Shown here in pieces: positions 1-5,786 of a stretch of DNA of 11,012 bases. The position numbers and the translations under genes were made by a program. Each line of letters starts with the position of its first letter. Within the stretch, counting starts at the first letter, position 1. Location: NCBI GenBank assembly GCA_039808325.1, contig JBDHSU010000130.1, forward strand, positions 1-11,012. The letters are read 5' to 3'. The stretch comes from JAFKKS01 sp039808325. GTDB taxonomy: Bacteria; Pseudomonadota; Alphaproteobacteria; Rhizobiales; Xanthobacteraceae. The notes below the pieces were generated by a model. That model saw nothing but the letters and a program-made list of their open reading frames with translations, did not search any database and had not been told where the DNA came from.

Positions 1-320
1 TAGCCCGGATTGAGCAAAGCGAAATCCGGGTCGATCCAGCGCGAGAAGCCCCGGGTTTCGCTGCGCTCAACCCGGGCTACGCGCTTACGGGCATCCCAAG
101 CCTCCAGATGTCCGTGCCTGTAGCCCGGATTGAGCAAAGCGAAATCCGGGTCGATCCAGCGCGAGGAGCCCCGGGTTTCGCTGCGCTCAACCCGGGCGAC
201 GCGCTTACGGGCATCCCAAGCCTCCAGGCATCCGTGCCTGTAGCCCGGATTGAGCAAAGCGAAATCCGGGCTGATCCAGCGCGAGAAGCCCCGGGTTTCG
301 CTGCGCTCAACCCGGGCTAC
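1..320. repeat. Tandem array of three REP-like palindromic elements, 120-bp period
   Basis: Three cores (1-79, 121-199, 241-319) are nearly identical. Two complete 40-nt linkers (80-120 and 200-240) also match, so the unit is 120 bp. Units 1 and 2 differ at 5 positions (166, 198, 228-230); unit 3 differs from unit 1 at 271-272 and loses the linker after 319. Each core is itself a large inverted repeat: the first 30 nt pair with the last 30 nt (26 of 30 match), beginning TAGCCCGG and ending CCGGGCTA, with two sub-stems per arm. The last copy ends about 10 nt beyond the stop codon of the minus-strand PEBP gene. This resembles dispersed intergenic REP elements of Bradyrhizobium relatives (recalled, not searched). 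No RAYT transposase is visible here. The array may continue left of the window. Confidence 0.9.
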
Positions 321-329
321 GGGTCCCCC

Positions 330-827
330 TCACCGCTTGAACAGGCCCATCACCGCGCCCTTCGCCAGCGTCGCGAAATGCAGTTGGAAGCCGATGACGG
401 CGGCGGAGGTGTCGGCGTTGGCGTTGATGTCGCCGCCGACGGCGTGGACGGTGAAGAGATAGCGGTGCGGGTGGTCGCCCTCCGGCGGGCAGGGGCCGCC
501 ATAGCCGGGCGCGCCGAAATCGGTGCGCGTCTGCAGCGCCCCTTTCGGGAGCTTGCCGGACTTCGGGTTTCCGGCGTCGAGGGGCAGCTCCGTCACGTTC
601 GGCGGGATGTTGATCACCACCCAGTGCCAGAAGCCCGAGCCGGTCGGCGCGTCGGGATCGTAGCAGGTGACGGCGAAGCTCTTCGTGCCCTCGGGCGCAC
701 CCGACCACTTCAGATGCGGCGACTGGTTGCCGCCGGCGCAACCGAAGCCGAAATCCGCCGAGAGGACGTGGTCCTTTTTCAGATAATCACCGTCCTTGAG
801 GCTATCGCTCGTCACCGTGAAGGCCAT
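330..827 (-). CDS. YbhB/YbcL family Raf kinase inhibitor-like protein (PEBP)
   Basis: This 165-aa protein has the bacterial phosphatidylethanolamine-binding-protein fold signatures. N-x-SPHLKW lies at residues 34-41. The ligand-pocket block CYDPDAPTGSGFWHWV is at 55-70, and the second pocket block, with GAPGYGGPCPP then HPHRYLFTVHA, is at 105-129. Length matches E. coli YbhB/YbcL (about 160-180 aa). No signal peptide is visible, so it is probably cytoplasmic like YbhB. The ATG at 827 is preceded by AAGGAG at good spacing, which fixes the start. It stands alone and is divergent from the small membrane ORF at 928. Its 3' end runs straight into the REP-like array, which could stabilise or end the transcript. 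The cellular role of bacterial PEBPs is poorly defined; binding of small anions or phospholipid head groups is family knowledge only. Confidence 0.95.
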   Translation of the reverse strand: MAFTVTSDSLKDGDYLKKDHVLSADFGFGCAGGNQSPHLKWSGAPEGTKSFAVTCYDPDAPTGSGFWHWVVINIPPNVTELPLDAGNPKSGKLPKGALQTRTDFGAPGYGGPCPPEGDHPHRYLFTVHAVGGDINANADTSAAVIGFQLHFATLAKGAVMGLFKR

Positions 828-927
828 GCCGTGTCTCCTTGTCGTTAAGCCGGGCGGAGGTTACGGCATCGCGCCGTATTGATGAAGGCCCCTTCCCGCC
901 GCGCCGGCGATCTGCGAGGCTCCGCAT

Positions 928-1134
928 ATGGGCGCGCGCGCATCCCGGCAGATCGTCCTCGGTTCGCTCTGCGCGACGGCCAGCGCCGGCTTTTGCGGCG
1001 GCGTCTTCCTGATGCTCGGGCTGAACGACGCGCTCGACGGCAAGGCGATCGGGTGGGTTGCGCTCGCTTCGCTGCCGGTGTTTCTCTTCGCAATCGTCAT
1101 GGCGAGCCGCAGGGCGCTGGCGCAGGTGCGCTGA
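928..1134 (+). CDS. Small two-helix membrane protein, function unknown
   Basis: I do not recognise this 68-aa protein. It has a short basic N-terminus (GARASRQ), a hydrophobic stretch at about residues 8-32, a short polar loop with LNDALDGK at 32-39, a second hydrophobic stretch at about 41-59, and a basic tail (RRALAQVR). This predicts a two-span inner-membrane peptide with both ends inside. Codons almost all end in G or C, as in the neighbouring genes, which argues it is real. GAGG sits 8 nt before the ATG. It is divergent from the PEBP gene (about 100 nt between starts) and converges on the DUF1993 gene with only 24 nt between stops. No obvious terminator lies in that gap. Confidence 0.68.
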   Translation: MGARASRQIVLGSLCATASAGFCGGVFLMLGLNDALDGKAIGWVALASLPVFLFAIVMASRRALAQVR

Positions 1135-1158
1135 AGGCCCGACGCCGCGCGCCCTACG

Positions 1159-1662
1159 TCACCGCATCGCGAGGTAATCCGTCTTGCCGAGCGGCACGCC
1201 CTTGTGGCGCAGGATGTCATAGGCCGTCGTGACGTGGAAATAGAAGTTCGGGAGGACGAAGGTGGCGAGATAATCGACGCCGGTGAACTTGAACTCCTGC
1301 TTGCCGGCCTTCAGCGCGATCTCGCGGCGCTCGCCGCCGTCGATCTGCGCCGGCTTCACGCTTTCCAGGAACGCGATGGTCCTGGCGATGCGCGCCTCGA
1401 GGTCGGCGAACGTCTTCTCCTCGTCGGCCATGGCGGGATTGTCGATGCCGGCAAGCCGCGCGGCGGCGCCCTTCGCCGTGTCGCTGGCGCGCTGGACCTG
1501 CCCGGCCAATGTCAGCATGTCCGGCGCGAGCCGCGCCTCGACCAAGGCCTCGCCGCCCGCATGGGCCGCGCCTTTCTTGAGGATGCCGGAAAGATTGCGC
1601 AGGCCGCGCACGAGCAGCGGGATCGACATCTGATACAGGGACAGCGACGGGGTGGCGGACAT
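1159..1662 (-). CDS. DUF1993 domain-containing protein
   Basis: The 167-aa product matches the DUF1993 pattern along its whole length. It opens with LSLYQMSIPLLVRGLRNLSG (residues 7-26), has a middle helix with LAPDMLTLAGQVQRASD (45-61), and closes with PNFYFHVTTAYDILR (138-152) followed by GVPLGKTDYL (155-164). The family is thought to form a DinB-like four-helix bundle. His143 and His153 in the C-terminal helix are the sort of residue that could bind metal, but no activity is established. The start at 1662 was chosen over the longer frame to 1743 because GAGG lies just before it and family similarity begins there; the 27 upstream codons look like read-through of the leader. The gene is monocistronic and divergent from the SDR gene. 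A 14-bp palindrome abuts its start codon. Confidence 0.92.
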   Translation of the reverse strand: MSATPSLSLYQMSIPLLVRGLRNLSGILKKGAAHAGGEALVEARLAPDMLTLAGQVQRASDTAKGAAARLAGIDNPAMADEEKTFADLEARIARTIAFLESVKPAQIDGGERREIALKAGKQEFKFTGVDYLATFVLPNFYFHVTTAYDILRHKGVPLGKTDYLAMR

Positions 1663-1663
1663 G

Positions 1664-1677
1664 AGAACCTCGGTTCT
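1664..1677 (-). promoter_or_regulatory. 14-bp palindrome next to the DUF1993 start codon
   Basis: AGAACC-TC-GGTTCT is a perfect inverted repeat starting one base upstream of the ATG (minus strand) and containing the Shine-Dalgarno GAGG at its centre. It could be a repressor half-site pair or a small RNA hairpin that partly hides the ribosome site. At this length it could also be chance. Confidence 0.3.
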
Positions 1678-1850
1678 TGAAAAACGCGCCTGCGGGAAAC
1701 AGCAAACGTGGCGATGCCGGTGAGATCGGGGCGCGGCCGGCATCGCGCAAGGGGCGCGCGGGGCCCCGTCGCCGTCCTCTTTGCGCCGCGCGCCCGGGGC
1801 TTTAAGAGTCGATGACGCATCGGGCGCAGCCCCGTACGAAAGGCCGATCC

Positions 1851-2624
1851 ATGACCACGAAAGTCGCCCTCGTCACCGGCGCCGCGCGCGGCATCGGGCT
1901 CGCGGCCGCCAGGCGCTTCCTCGCCGACGGCTACGCGGTCGCGATGCTCGACATCGATGCCGACAATCTCGCGCGCACGGTGACGGCGATCGGCGGCGAC
2001 GCGCGCGTGCTCGCTTTGCCGCATGACGTCGGTGACGCGCGCGCGATCGACAAGGCGATGGAAACGTTCCGCGCCCGCTTCGACCGGCTCGACGCGCTGG
2101 TCAACAATGCCGGCATCGCGGTGTTCAAGCCGGCGCTGGAGACGTCGCACGAGGAGTTTCAGCGCTCGCTCGACGTCAACCTCACCGGGCCGTTCCTGCT
2201 GACGAAAGCGTGCGTGCCGCTGATGCGCGAAGGCTCGGCGATCGTGAACATCACCTCGATCTCGGGGCTGCGCGCGTCGGCGCTGCGCGTCGCCTACGGC
2301 ACGACGAAAGCGGCGCTCGCGCATCTCACCAAGCAGTTCGCGCTGGAGCTTTCGGTGCACGGCATTCGCGTCAACGCCGTGGCGCCGGGCCCGGTCGACA
2401 CCGCGATGGCGAAAGCGGTGCATTCGGCGGCGATCCGCGCCGACTATCGCAACGCCATCCCGCTCGGCCGCTACGGTCTGGAGGAGGAGCTCGCGGAAGC
2501 GATCGTCTTCCTGTGTTCGGAGCGCGCGAGCTACATCAACGGCCACACGCTGCCGGTCGACGGCGGCTTCGACGCCATCGGCATCGGCCTGCCGACCTAC
2601 CGGAAGGACATGGGAGTGGAGTGA
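1851..2624 (+). CDS. Classical SDR family NAD(P)-dependent oxidoreductase
   Basis: This 257-aa protein is a complete classical short-chain dehydrogenase/reductase. The Rossmann dinucleotide motif TGAARGIG is at residues 9-16, an acidic residue (D34) ends beta-strand 2 and favours NAD(H) over NADP(H), and the structural NNAG motif is at 85-88. The catalytic tetrad is intact: N110, S136, Y149 and K153 (YGTTK). PG motif residues at 179-181 (PGP) follow, and the family-typical INGHTLPVDGGF is at 229-240. It should act in the cytoplasm on an alcohol/ketone pair; the substrate cannot be read from sequence. The ATG at 1851 has AAAGG upstream and is the usual SDR start; an ATG at 1812 would add 13 non-conserved residues. 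It is monocistronic, divergent from the DUF1993 gene and convergent with the exported protein at 2773. Confidence 0.95.
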   Translation: MTTKVALVTGAARGIGLAAARRFLADGYAVAMLDIDADNLARTVTAIGGDARVLALPHDVGDARAIDKAMETFRARFDRLDALVNNAGIAVFKPALETSHEEFQRSLDVNLTGPFLLTKACVPLMREGSAIVNITSISGLRASALRVAYGTTKAALAHLTKQFALELSVHGIRVNAVAPGPVDTAMAKAVHSAAIRADYRNAIPLGRYGLEEELAEAIVFLCSERASYINGHTLPVDGGFDAIGIGLPTYRKDMGVE

Positions 2625-2631
2625 GAGCTTT

Positions 2632-2654
2632 ACCTCCCCTTGAAAAGGGCAGGT
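2632..2654. terminator. Hairpin after the SDR gene, possible terminator
   Basis: Ten bases at 2632-2641 (ACCTCCCCTT) face AAGGGCAGGT at 2645-2654 across a GAA loop, with one mismatch. It begins 8 nt after the SDR stop codon. No U-tract follows, so Rho-independent termination is uncertain; it may instead be the left arm of a compound intergenic repeat continuing into the two hairpins at 2654-2711. Confidence 0.5.
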
Positions 2655-2711
2655 CGGATCGCGGGAGCGATCCGGGTGGGGTTCGGATCGCGGAAGCGAT
2701 CCGGGTGGGGT
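2654..2711. repeat. Two tandem 29-bp hairpin repeats with GNRA-type loops
   Basis: Copies at 2654-2682 and 2683-2711 are identical except for one base (position 2665 G versus 2694 A). Each contains a perfect 7-bp stem, GGATCGC paired with GCGATCC (2656-2662 with 2667-2673, and 2685-2691 with 2696-2702). The loops are GGGA and GGAA. The only difference between copies falls in the loop, and both versions fit the GNRA tetraloop rule. The repeats lie between convergent genes, so they would be transcribed at the 3' end of either mRNA. Confidence 0.85.
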
Positions 2712-2740
2712 CATGGACGTGGGAAATGGCGCGCCTCCCT

Positions 2741-2760
2741 CTCCCTTTCGGGGAAGGGAG
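2741..2760. terminator. Hairpin between convergent genes, possible 3' end of the 2773-3228 gene
   Basis: CTCCCTTT at 2741-2748 can pair with GGAAGGGAG-side bases at 2753-2760 around a CGGG loop (seven Watson-Crick pairs plus one G-U). It sits 12 nt downstream of the stop codon of the minus-strand exported protein. No clear U-run follows on either strand, so the terminator call is tentative. Confidence 0.4.
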
Positions 2761-2772
2761 ACGACACCGAAC

Positions 2773-3228
2773 TCACCGCCGCAGGTTGATCACCAGGCCG
2801 CTGATGTCGGCGTTGATCTGCAAGCCGACCTGGCGGCCGGAGAGGCGCAACAGCGCGCCCTTCTCGTTCTGGAGCACGATCGCCTGCGCGCCGCGCACGG
2901 CAGCCGCGCCGGCGCCGACCGCGCCATAGACGCCCTCGATGTCCGAGGGCCTGTAGATGTTGCTCACGGTGCCGCTGAAGCGCGTCTCCGAGGCGCCGAA
3001 GACGAAGCCGGCGCTGATGCCGCCGATGCCGATCGGATAGCGCCGCCCGTGGAAATAGAGCGTGCCCGAACCGCCCGAGCCGCCGACGAACCAGCCGGCC
3101 TTGATCACCGAGAAGCGGATCCTGGCGCTGTCGGCGGAGGCTGGCGACGTGACGGCGGCGGTGAAGCCGGCGGCGGTCAAAAGCGTCACGACAAAAAGCG
3201 CGGCGCGAACGGCAGATGGCATGCGCAT
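2773..3228 (-). CDS. Exported protein of unknown function, glycine-rich beta-type
   Basis: The 151-aa product has a clear Sec signal peptide: basic start (MRMPSAVR), hydrophobic core to about residue 25, and likely cleavage after ASA at 32. The mature part starts ARIRFSVIKAGWFVGGSGG, continues with GTLYFHGRRYPIGIGGISAG (55-74), then FGASETRFSGTVSNIYRPSDIEGVYG in pieces to 102, a small-residue segment (AVGAGAAAVRGAQ), and ends LQINADISGLVINLRR. Regular alternation and many glycines suggest a beta-rich periplasmic or outer-membrane-associated domain. I have a faint impression of similarity to DUF1134/EipA-like periplasmic proteins but cannot support it. The start at 3228 was chosen because AAGGA lies about 9 nt upstream; the frame extends to 3396 but those 56 residues are basic, proline-rich and would bury the signal peptide. 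An in-frame ATG at 3222 is possible. Confidence 0.8.
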   Translation of the reverse strand: MRMPSAVRAALFVVTLLTAAGFTAAVTSPASADSARIRFSVIKAGWFVGGSGGSGTLYFHGRRYPIGIGGISAGFVFGASETRFSGTVSNIYRPSDIEGVYGAVGAGAAAVRGAQAIVLQNEKGALLRLSGRQVGLQINADISGLVINLRR

Positions 3229-3475
3229 AGGTCGGTTCCTTCCCCAGAGAGGCGAAGCGTGCCCCGGATGGCGCGGCTTGCGGGCCGGCGGACGAATCGC
3301 GAAGGTAGCGTAATCGAAGATTCGCGCCAGCCCCGCTTTCGCCGTTCCCATCGCGGCGTCTGTTGGGATGTGCGGCGACACGCGCGGGCGCGACACGGCA
3401 TGACCGAAGACGCGCGCGCGATGCCACCCCCCGCGACGGCGACCGTCGATCGAGCGGCGGCGCGTGCCGTCGCGG
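3229..3475. other. 247-bp gap between two minus-strand exported-protein genes
   Basis: The gap is upstream of the gene starting at 3228 and downstream of the gene ending at 3476. I see no supportable ORF, RNA gene or clear sigma-70 promoter. The only structure is a perfect 10-bp inverted repeat at its right end. Confidence 0.5.
3431..3475 (-). terminator. Long-loop inverted repeat right after the stop of the 3476-3832 gene
   Basis: CCGCGACGGC (3431-3440) and GCCGTCGCGG (3466-3475) are exact reverse complements with a 25-nt loop. The near arm starts at the base after the stop codon of the minus-strand gene. It lacks a U-tract, and such GC-rich repeats occur by chance in this genome type, so a 3'-end stabilising or terminating role is only possible. 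Confidence 0.35.
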
Positions 3476-3832
3476 TCAGTGCAGCTTCAGCGGCTTGCCG
3501 GCCTTCCTCGAGTCTTTCCTGGCTTCGCGCCGCGGCGGTTTGGACGCCGGCGTCTTCTCGTTCGACGCGCTGGAAGTCACATCGGCGGAGCGCGCGCCGG
3601 CCCAGGGGTCGCGCTTGCCGTTCTTCGTCGCCGCGGGCGCGTCACGGCCCCTGACGGCGTCGTACTGCTTCTCGACTTGCAGGCGCTCGTTCGCGCGCGC
3701 CTCGTCGATGATCTGCATCGGCGTCTTGCTTTCCTGCGCGCGTGCCGGCATGGCGGCGAAGGCCGTCGCCAGCGCCAGAGCCATCCCCGTCATTGCCCTC
3801 CCCGTCATTGCCCTCCCCGTCAGTGTCTTCAC
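3476..3832 (-). CDS. Small exported basic protein, function unknown
   Basis: From a GTG at 3832 the product is 118 aa. It has a signal peptide with a hydrophobic core MALALATAFAAM (17-28) and probable cleavage after ARA at 32. The mature part begins QESKTPMQIIDEARANERLQ, likely helical, followed by EKQYDAVRG, a DPWAGAR motif (75-81) and a Lys/Arg/Ser/Pro-rich disordered tail. Small exported proteins with a helical segment and a DPW motif are common in Bradyrhizobium relatives in my recollection; no function is known to me. GTG is preceded by AGGAG at 9 nt, which supports it. In-frame ATGs at 3808, 3793 and 3784 are alternatives; the first two each carry their own GGGAGG because a 15-bp unit is repeated. 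All four starts give a workable signal peptide. Confidence 0.75.
   Translation of the reverse strand: MKTLTGRAMTGRAMTGMALALATAFAAMPARAQESKTPMQIIDEARANERLQVEKQYDAVRGRDAPAATKNGKRDPWAGARSADVTSSASNEKTPASKPPRREARKDSRKAGKPLKLH
3785..3825 (-). repeat. 15-bp tandem repeat inside a signal-peptide coding region
   Basis: The unit CCCCGTCATTGCCCT is present at 3785-3799 and 3800-3814, with a partial third copy at 3815-3825 carrying one change. On the coding strand each full unit reads GGGAGGGCAATG plus ACG, so each carries a purine-rich ribosome-site-like run and an in-frame ATG. The period is five codons, giving the repeated GRAMT in the protein. Confidence 0.9.
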
Positions 3833-3993
3833 GGCAAGGCTCTCCTCGTCATAAGCTCCGTTGGAACTCCAATTATCGGACGGACGGCCCGGCGGCGCAA
3901 TGCGGCAGGCGCGACAACGTGAATGGCGCAGCCTCGCGCGAACGACTAAGACGGCGCCGAACGCGCCCCTCTTCTCCGCGAAGGACCCAATCC

Positions 3994-4644
3994 ATGGACG
4001 TCACGCGCCGGTCGCTGGCCACAATCTCGCTTTCCGCCGCGCTGTCGGGCGGCGCCATCGCTTTTCTCTCAAGCGCGCAGGCCGATAGCGAAAATGTCCT
4101 GTCGCGCGACGCGATCCTGCGCGACCCGGACATCCCGGCGACCGGCAATCCGGACGGCGACGTCACGGTCGTCGAATACCTCGACTATCAGTGCCCGTAT
4201 TGCCGCAAGGTGCACCCTATCCTCGAACAGGCGGCGCGCGAGGACGGCCGCACCCGCCTCGTCTACAAAAATTGGCCGGTCTTCGGCGAGGACTCGGTCT
4301 ATTCCGCGCAAATGGCGCTCGCCGCCCGCGAGCAGGGCAAGTACGTGCAAGCGCATGCCGCGTTGATCGCGCTCAACACCAAGGTCACCGCGACGGCGAC
4401 CGACAAGGCCCTGGCGGATGCCGGCATCGACGTCGAGCGCGCCAAGGCCGAGCGGGTCAAGAACATCCAGGCGATCGGCGCGGTCCTCAAGCGCAACCAC
4501 GCGCAGGCCGAAGCGCTGGAGTTGCGCGGCACCCCCGGCTTCATCATCGGCAAATTCCGGGTGCCGGGCGTGCTGAGCCTCGAGAACTTCAAGCTGGCCA
4601 TCGCGGATGCGCGCAAGGCGCTCGCGCAGGACGCGAAGAAATAG
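3994..4644 (+). CDS. Exported DsbA family thiol:disulfide oxidoreductase
   Basis: This 216-aa protein is a thioredoxin-fold DsbA-like enzyme acting on cysteines of exported proteins in the periplasm. A signal peptide covers residues 1-30 (cleavage near SAQA|DSEN). The pre-core TRRSLA resembles a loose twin-arginine motif, so Tat export is possible though Sec is equally compatible. The active site EYLDYQCPYCRKVHP places CPYC at 67-70, and the cis-proline loop RGTPGFIIG is at 178-186 (T180-P181), with an inserted helical domain between. The pattern EYxDYxCPYC resembles the Com1/BdbD/ScsC-like DsbA group more than E. coli DsbA (CPHC). AAGGA at 3981-3985, 8 nt before the ATG, fixes the start and excludes the longer frame from 3742. 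No DsbB is adjacent, so its reoxidation partner must be elsewhere. A hairpin follows the stop. Confidence 0.94.
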   Translation: MDVTRRSLATISLSAALSGGAIAFLSSAQADSENVLSRDAILRDPDIPATGNPDGDVTVVEYLDYQCPYCRKVHPILEQAAREDGRTRLVYKNWPVFGEDSVYSAQMALAAREQGKYVQAHAALIALNTKVTATATDKALADAGIDVERAKAERVKNIQAIGAVLKRNHAQAEALELRGTPGFIIGKFRVPGVLSLENFKLAIADARKALAQDAKK

Positions 4645-4657
4645 ACCGCACGGCCGC

Positions 4658-4678
4658 TTTCCGCCAGCAAGGCGGAAA
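4658..4678 (+). terminator. Hairpin downstream of the DsbA-like gene
   Basis: TTTCCGCC (4658-4665) pairs perfectly with GGCGGAAA (4671-4678) around an AGCAA loop, 13 nt after the stop. Only AATT follows rather than a U-run, so it is a weak intrinsic terminator or an mRNA-stabilising hairpin. It separates the gene from the desaturase-family gene. Confidence 0.6.
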
Positions 4679-4744
4679 ATTGCCGGCCGGCCCTAAGCCC
4701 GTCTTTACCTTCAGGCCGCTATGAGCACGCAACGCGTGCTGCAT

Positions 4745-4749
4745 GGAGG
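4745..4749 (+). promoter_or_regulatory. Shine-Dalgarno that selects a GTG start for the desaturase gene
   Basis: GGAGG at 4745-4749 lies 5 nt before GTG at 4755. The in-frame ATG at 4743 has no purine-rich sequence upstream and actually overlaps this site, so GTG is the better-supported start. Confidence 0.6.
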
Positions 4750-4754
4750 CCATC

Positions 4755-5786
4755 GTGGACGCCGTCTCGACCGTGGTATCGTACGTCCTGGCGCGGCTGA
4801 CGTCGCTGTTCCTGGCCCCCGGTTCCGATACCTCGCTCACGTCGCTCGGCTGCGCCCTTGCCGTCGCGCTCCTCTTCCTCGCGGTCCGGCATTATCGCCG
4901 CCGCCGCCGGATGCGCCTCAAGGTGCTGCTGCGCGCCCTCTTCCCGCGCCGCATCACGCGCCACCCGTCCACCCTGCTCGACCTCGGCTACCTGTTCGTC
5001 AACGTCTTCCTGTTCGGCGCGATCTTCGGCTGGGCGCTGCTCTCCTATCAATGGGTGAGCAACGGCGTGACCGGGCTGCTCACATCGAACGTCGGCGCGG
5101 TCGCGCCGTCTGCGCTTCCCGATCTCGCGGTGCGCGCCATCGTGACGGCGTGCCTCTTCCTCGCCTATGAGTTCGGCTACTGGGTGCACCACTATCTCTG
5201 CCACCGCGTGCCGTTCCTGTGGGAGTTCCACAAGGTGCACCACTCGGCGAACGTGCTCACGCCGCTCACCGTGTTCCGCGTGCATCCGGTCGACACCTGG
5301 CTGTTCGCCAACCTCCTGGTGCTGTTCGTCGGCTCGGCGAACGGCATCGCCAACTACGCGTTCGGCATCACCACCTATCAATACGCGCTGTCGAACACGA
5401 ACATCATCCTCGTCGTCTTCGTGCACGCCTACATCCACCTCCAGCACTCGCATCTGTGGATCACGTTCCGCGGCTGGGCGGGGCGCATCTTCATGAGCCC
5501 GGCGCACCATCAGGTGCATCACTCCAACAACCCGGTGCACTTCAACAAGAACCTCGGCAGTTGCCTGTCGCTGTGGGACTGGCTGTTCGGCACGCTCTAC
5601 GTTCCCGCCAGGCAATCGGAAAACCTGCGCTTCGGCGTCGCGCCGGACGGCCGCGACGAACAGACGATTACGGCGCTCTACATCGCGCCGGTCGTCGACG
5701 CGGCACGCCACATCGTCGGCGCCCGCGACGAGGCGGCGCCAAAGAGCGCCGAGCCTCCGGTCGGCGAGCCCGCCTTGCGCGTGTGA
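4755..5786 (+). CDS. Sterol desaturase / fatty acid hydroxylase family membrane protein
   Basis: The product (343 aa) is an integral-membrane di-iron enzyme of the fatty acid hydroxylase superfamily. The histidine clusters that bind iron are intact: HYLCH (HxxxH) at 146-150, HKVHH (HxxHH) at 159-163, HLQHSH at 228-233 and HHQVHH at 251-256. Hydrophobic segments occur near 26-46, 75-98, 126-142, 183-200 and 216-230. A very basic loop, HYRRRRRMRLK, lies at 46-56. Family members hydroxylate or desaturate lipids, sterols or carotenoids using O2 and an electron donor; the substrate here is unknown and no redox partner is encoded nearby. The C-terminal 40 residues are hydrophilic and poorly conserved. 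The start is GTG 4755 with GGAGG at 5 nt; ATG 4743 would add four residues. It follows the DsbA-like gene by 110 nt with a hairpin between, so it is probably transcribed separately. Confidence 0.93.
   Translation: MDAVSTVVSYVLARLTSLFLAPGSDTSLTSLGCALAVALLFLAVRHYRRRRRMRLKVLLRALFPRRITRHPSTLLDLGYLFVNVFLFGAIFGWALLSYQWVSNGVTGLLTSNVGAVAPSALPDLAVRAIVTACLFLAYEFGYWVHHYLCHRVPFLWEFHKVHHSANVLTPLTVFRVHPVDTWLFANLLVLFVGSANGIANYAFGITTYQYALSNTNIILVVFVHAYIHLQHSHLWITFRGWAGRIFMSPAHHQVHHSNNPVHFNKNLGSCLSLWDWLFGTLYVPARQSENLRFGVAPDGRDEQTITALYIAPVVDAARHIVGARDEAAPKSAEPPVGEPALRV

Noticed and set aside
77..310. Open frames across the REP-like array encoding a repeated 40-aa peptide (both strands)
   Set aside because: They arise because the 120-bp period is a multiple of three and the palindromes lack stops. 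The translated sequence matches the kind of spurious product REP elements give, with no ribosome site.
1..320. CRISPR array
   Set aside because: Repeats are too long, the intervening 40-nt segments are the same rather than unique spacers, and no cas gene is present.
1512..2714. 400-codon minus-strand frame over the SDR gene
   Set aside because: Shadow of the SDR and DUF1993 genes; the real frames have family motifs and ribosome sites.
3863..3890. GGAAC near 3863 as half of an EcfG general-stress promoter
   Set aside because: No CGTT-like -10 element at 16-17 nt downstream; only CGGC is present.
4719..5711. 330-codon minus-strand frame, rich in Arg/Glu/His
   Set aside because: Antisense shadow of the desaturase gene; the plus strand has the conserved histidine motifs, membrane segments and proper codon bias.
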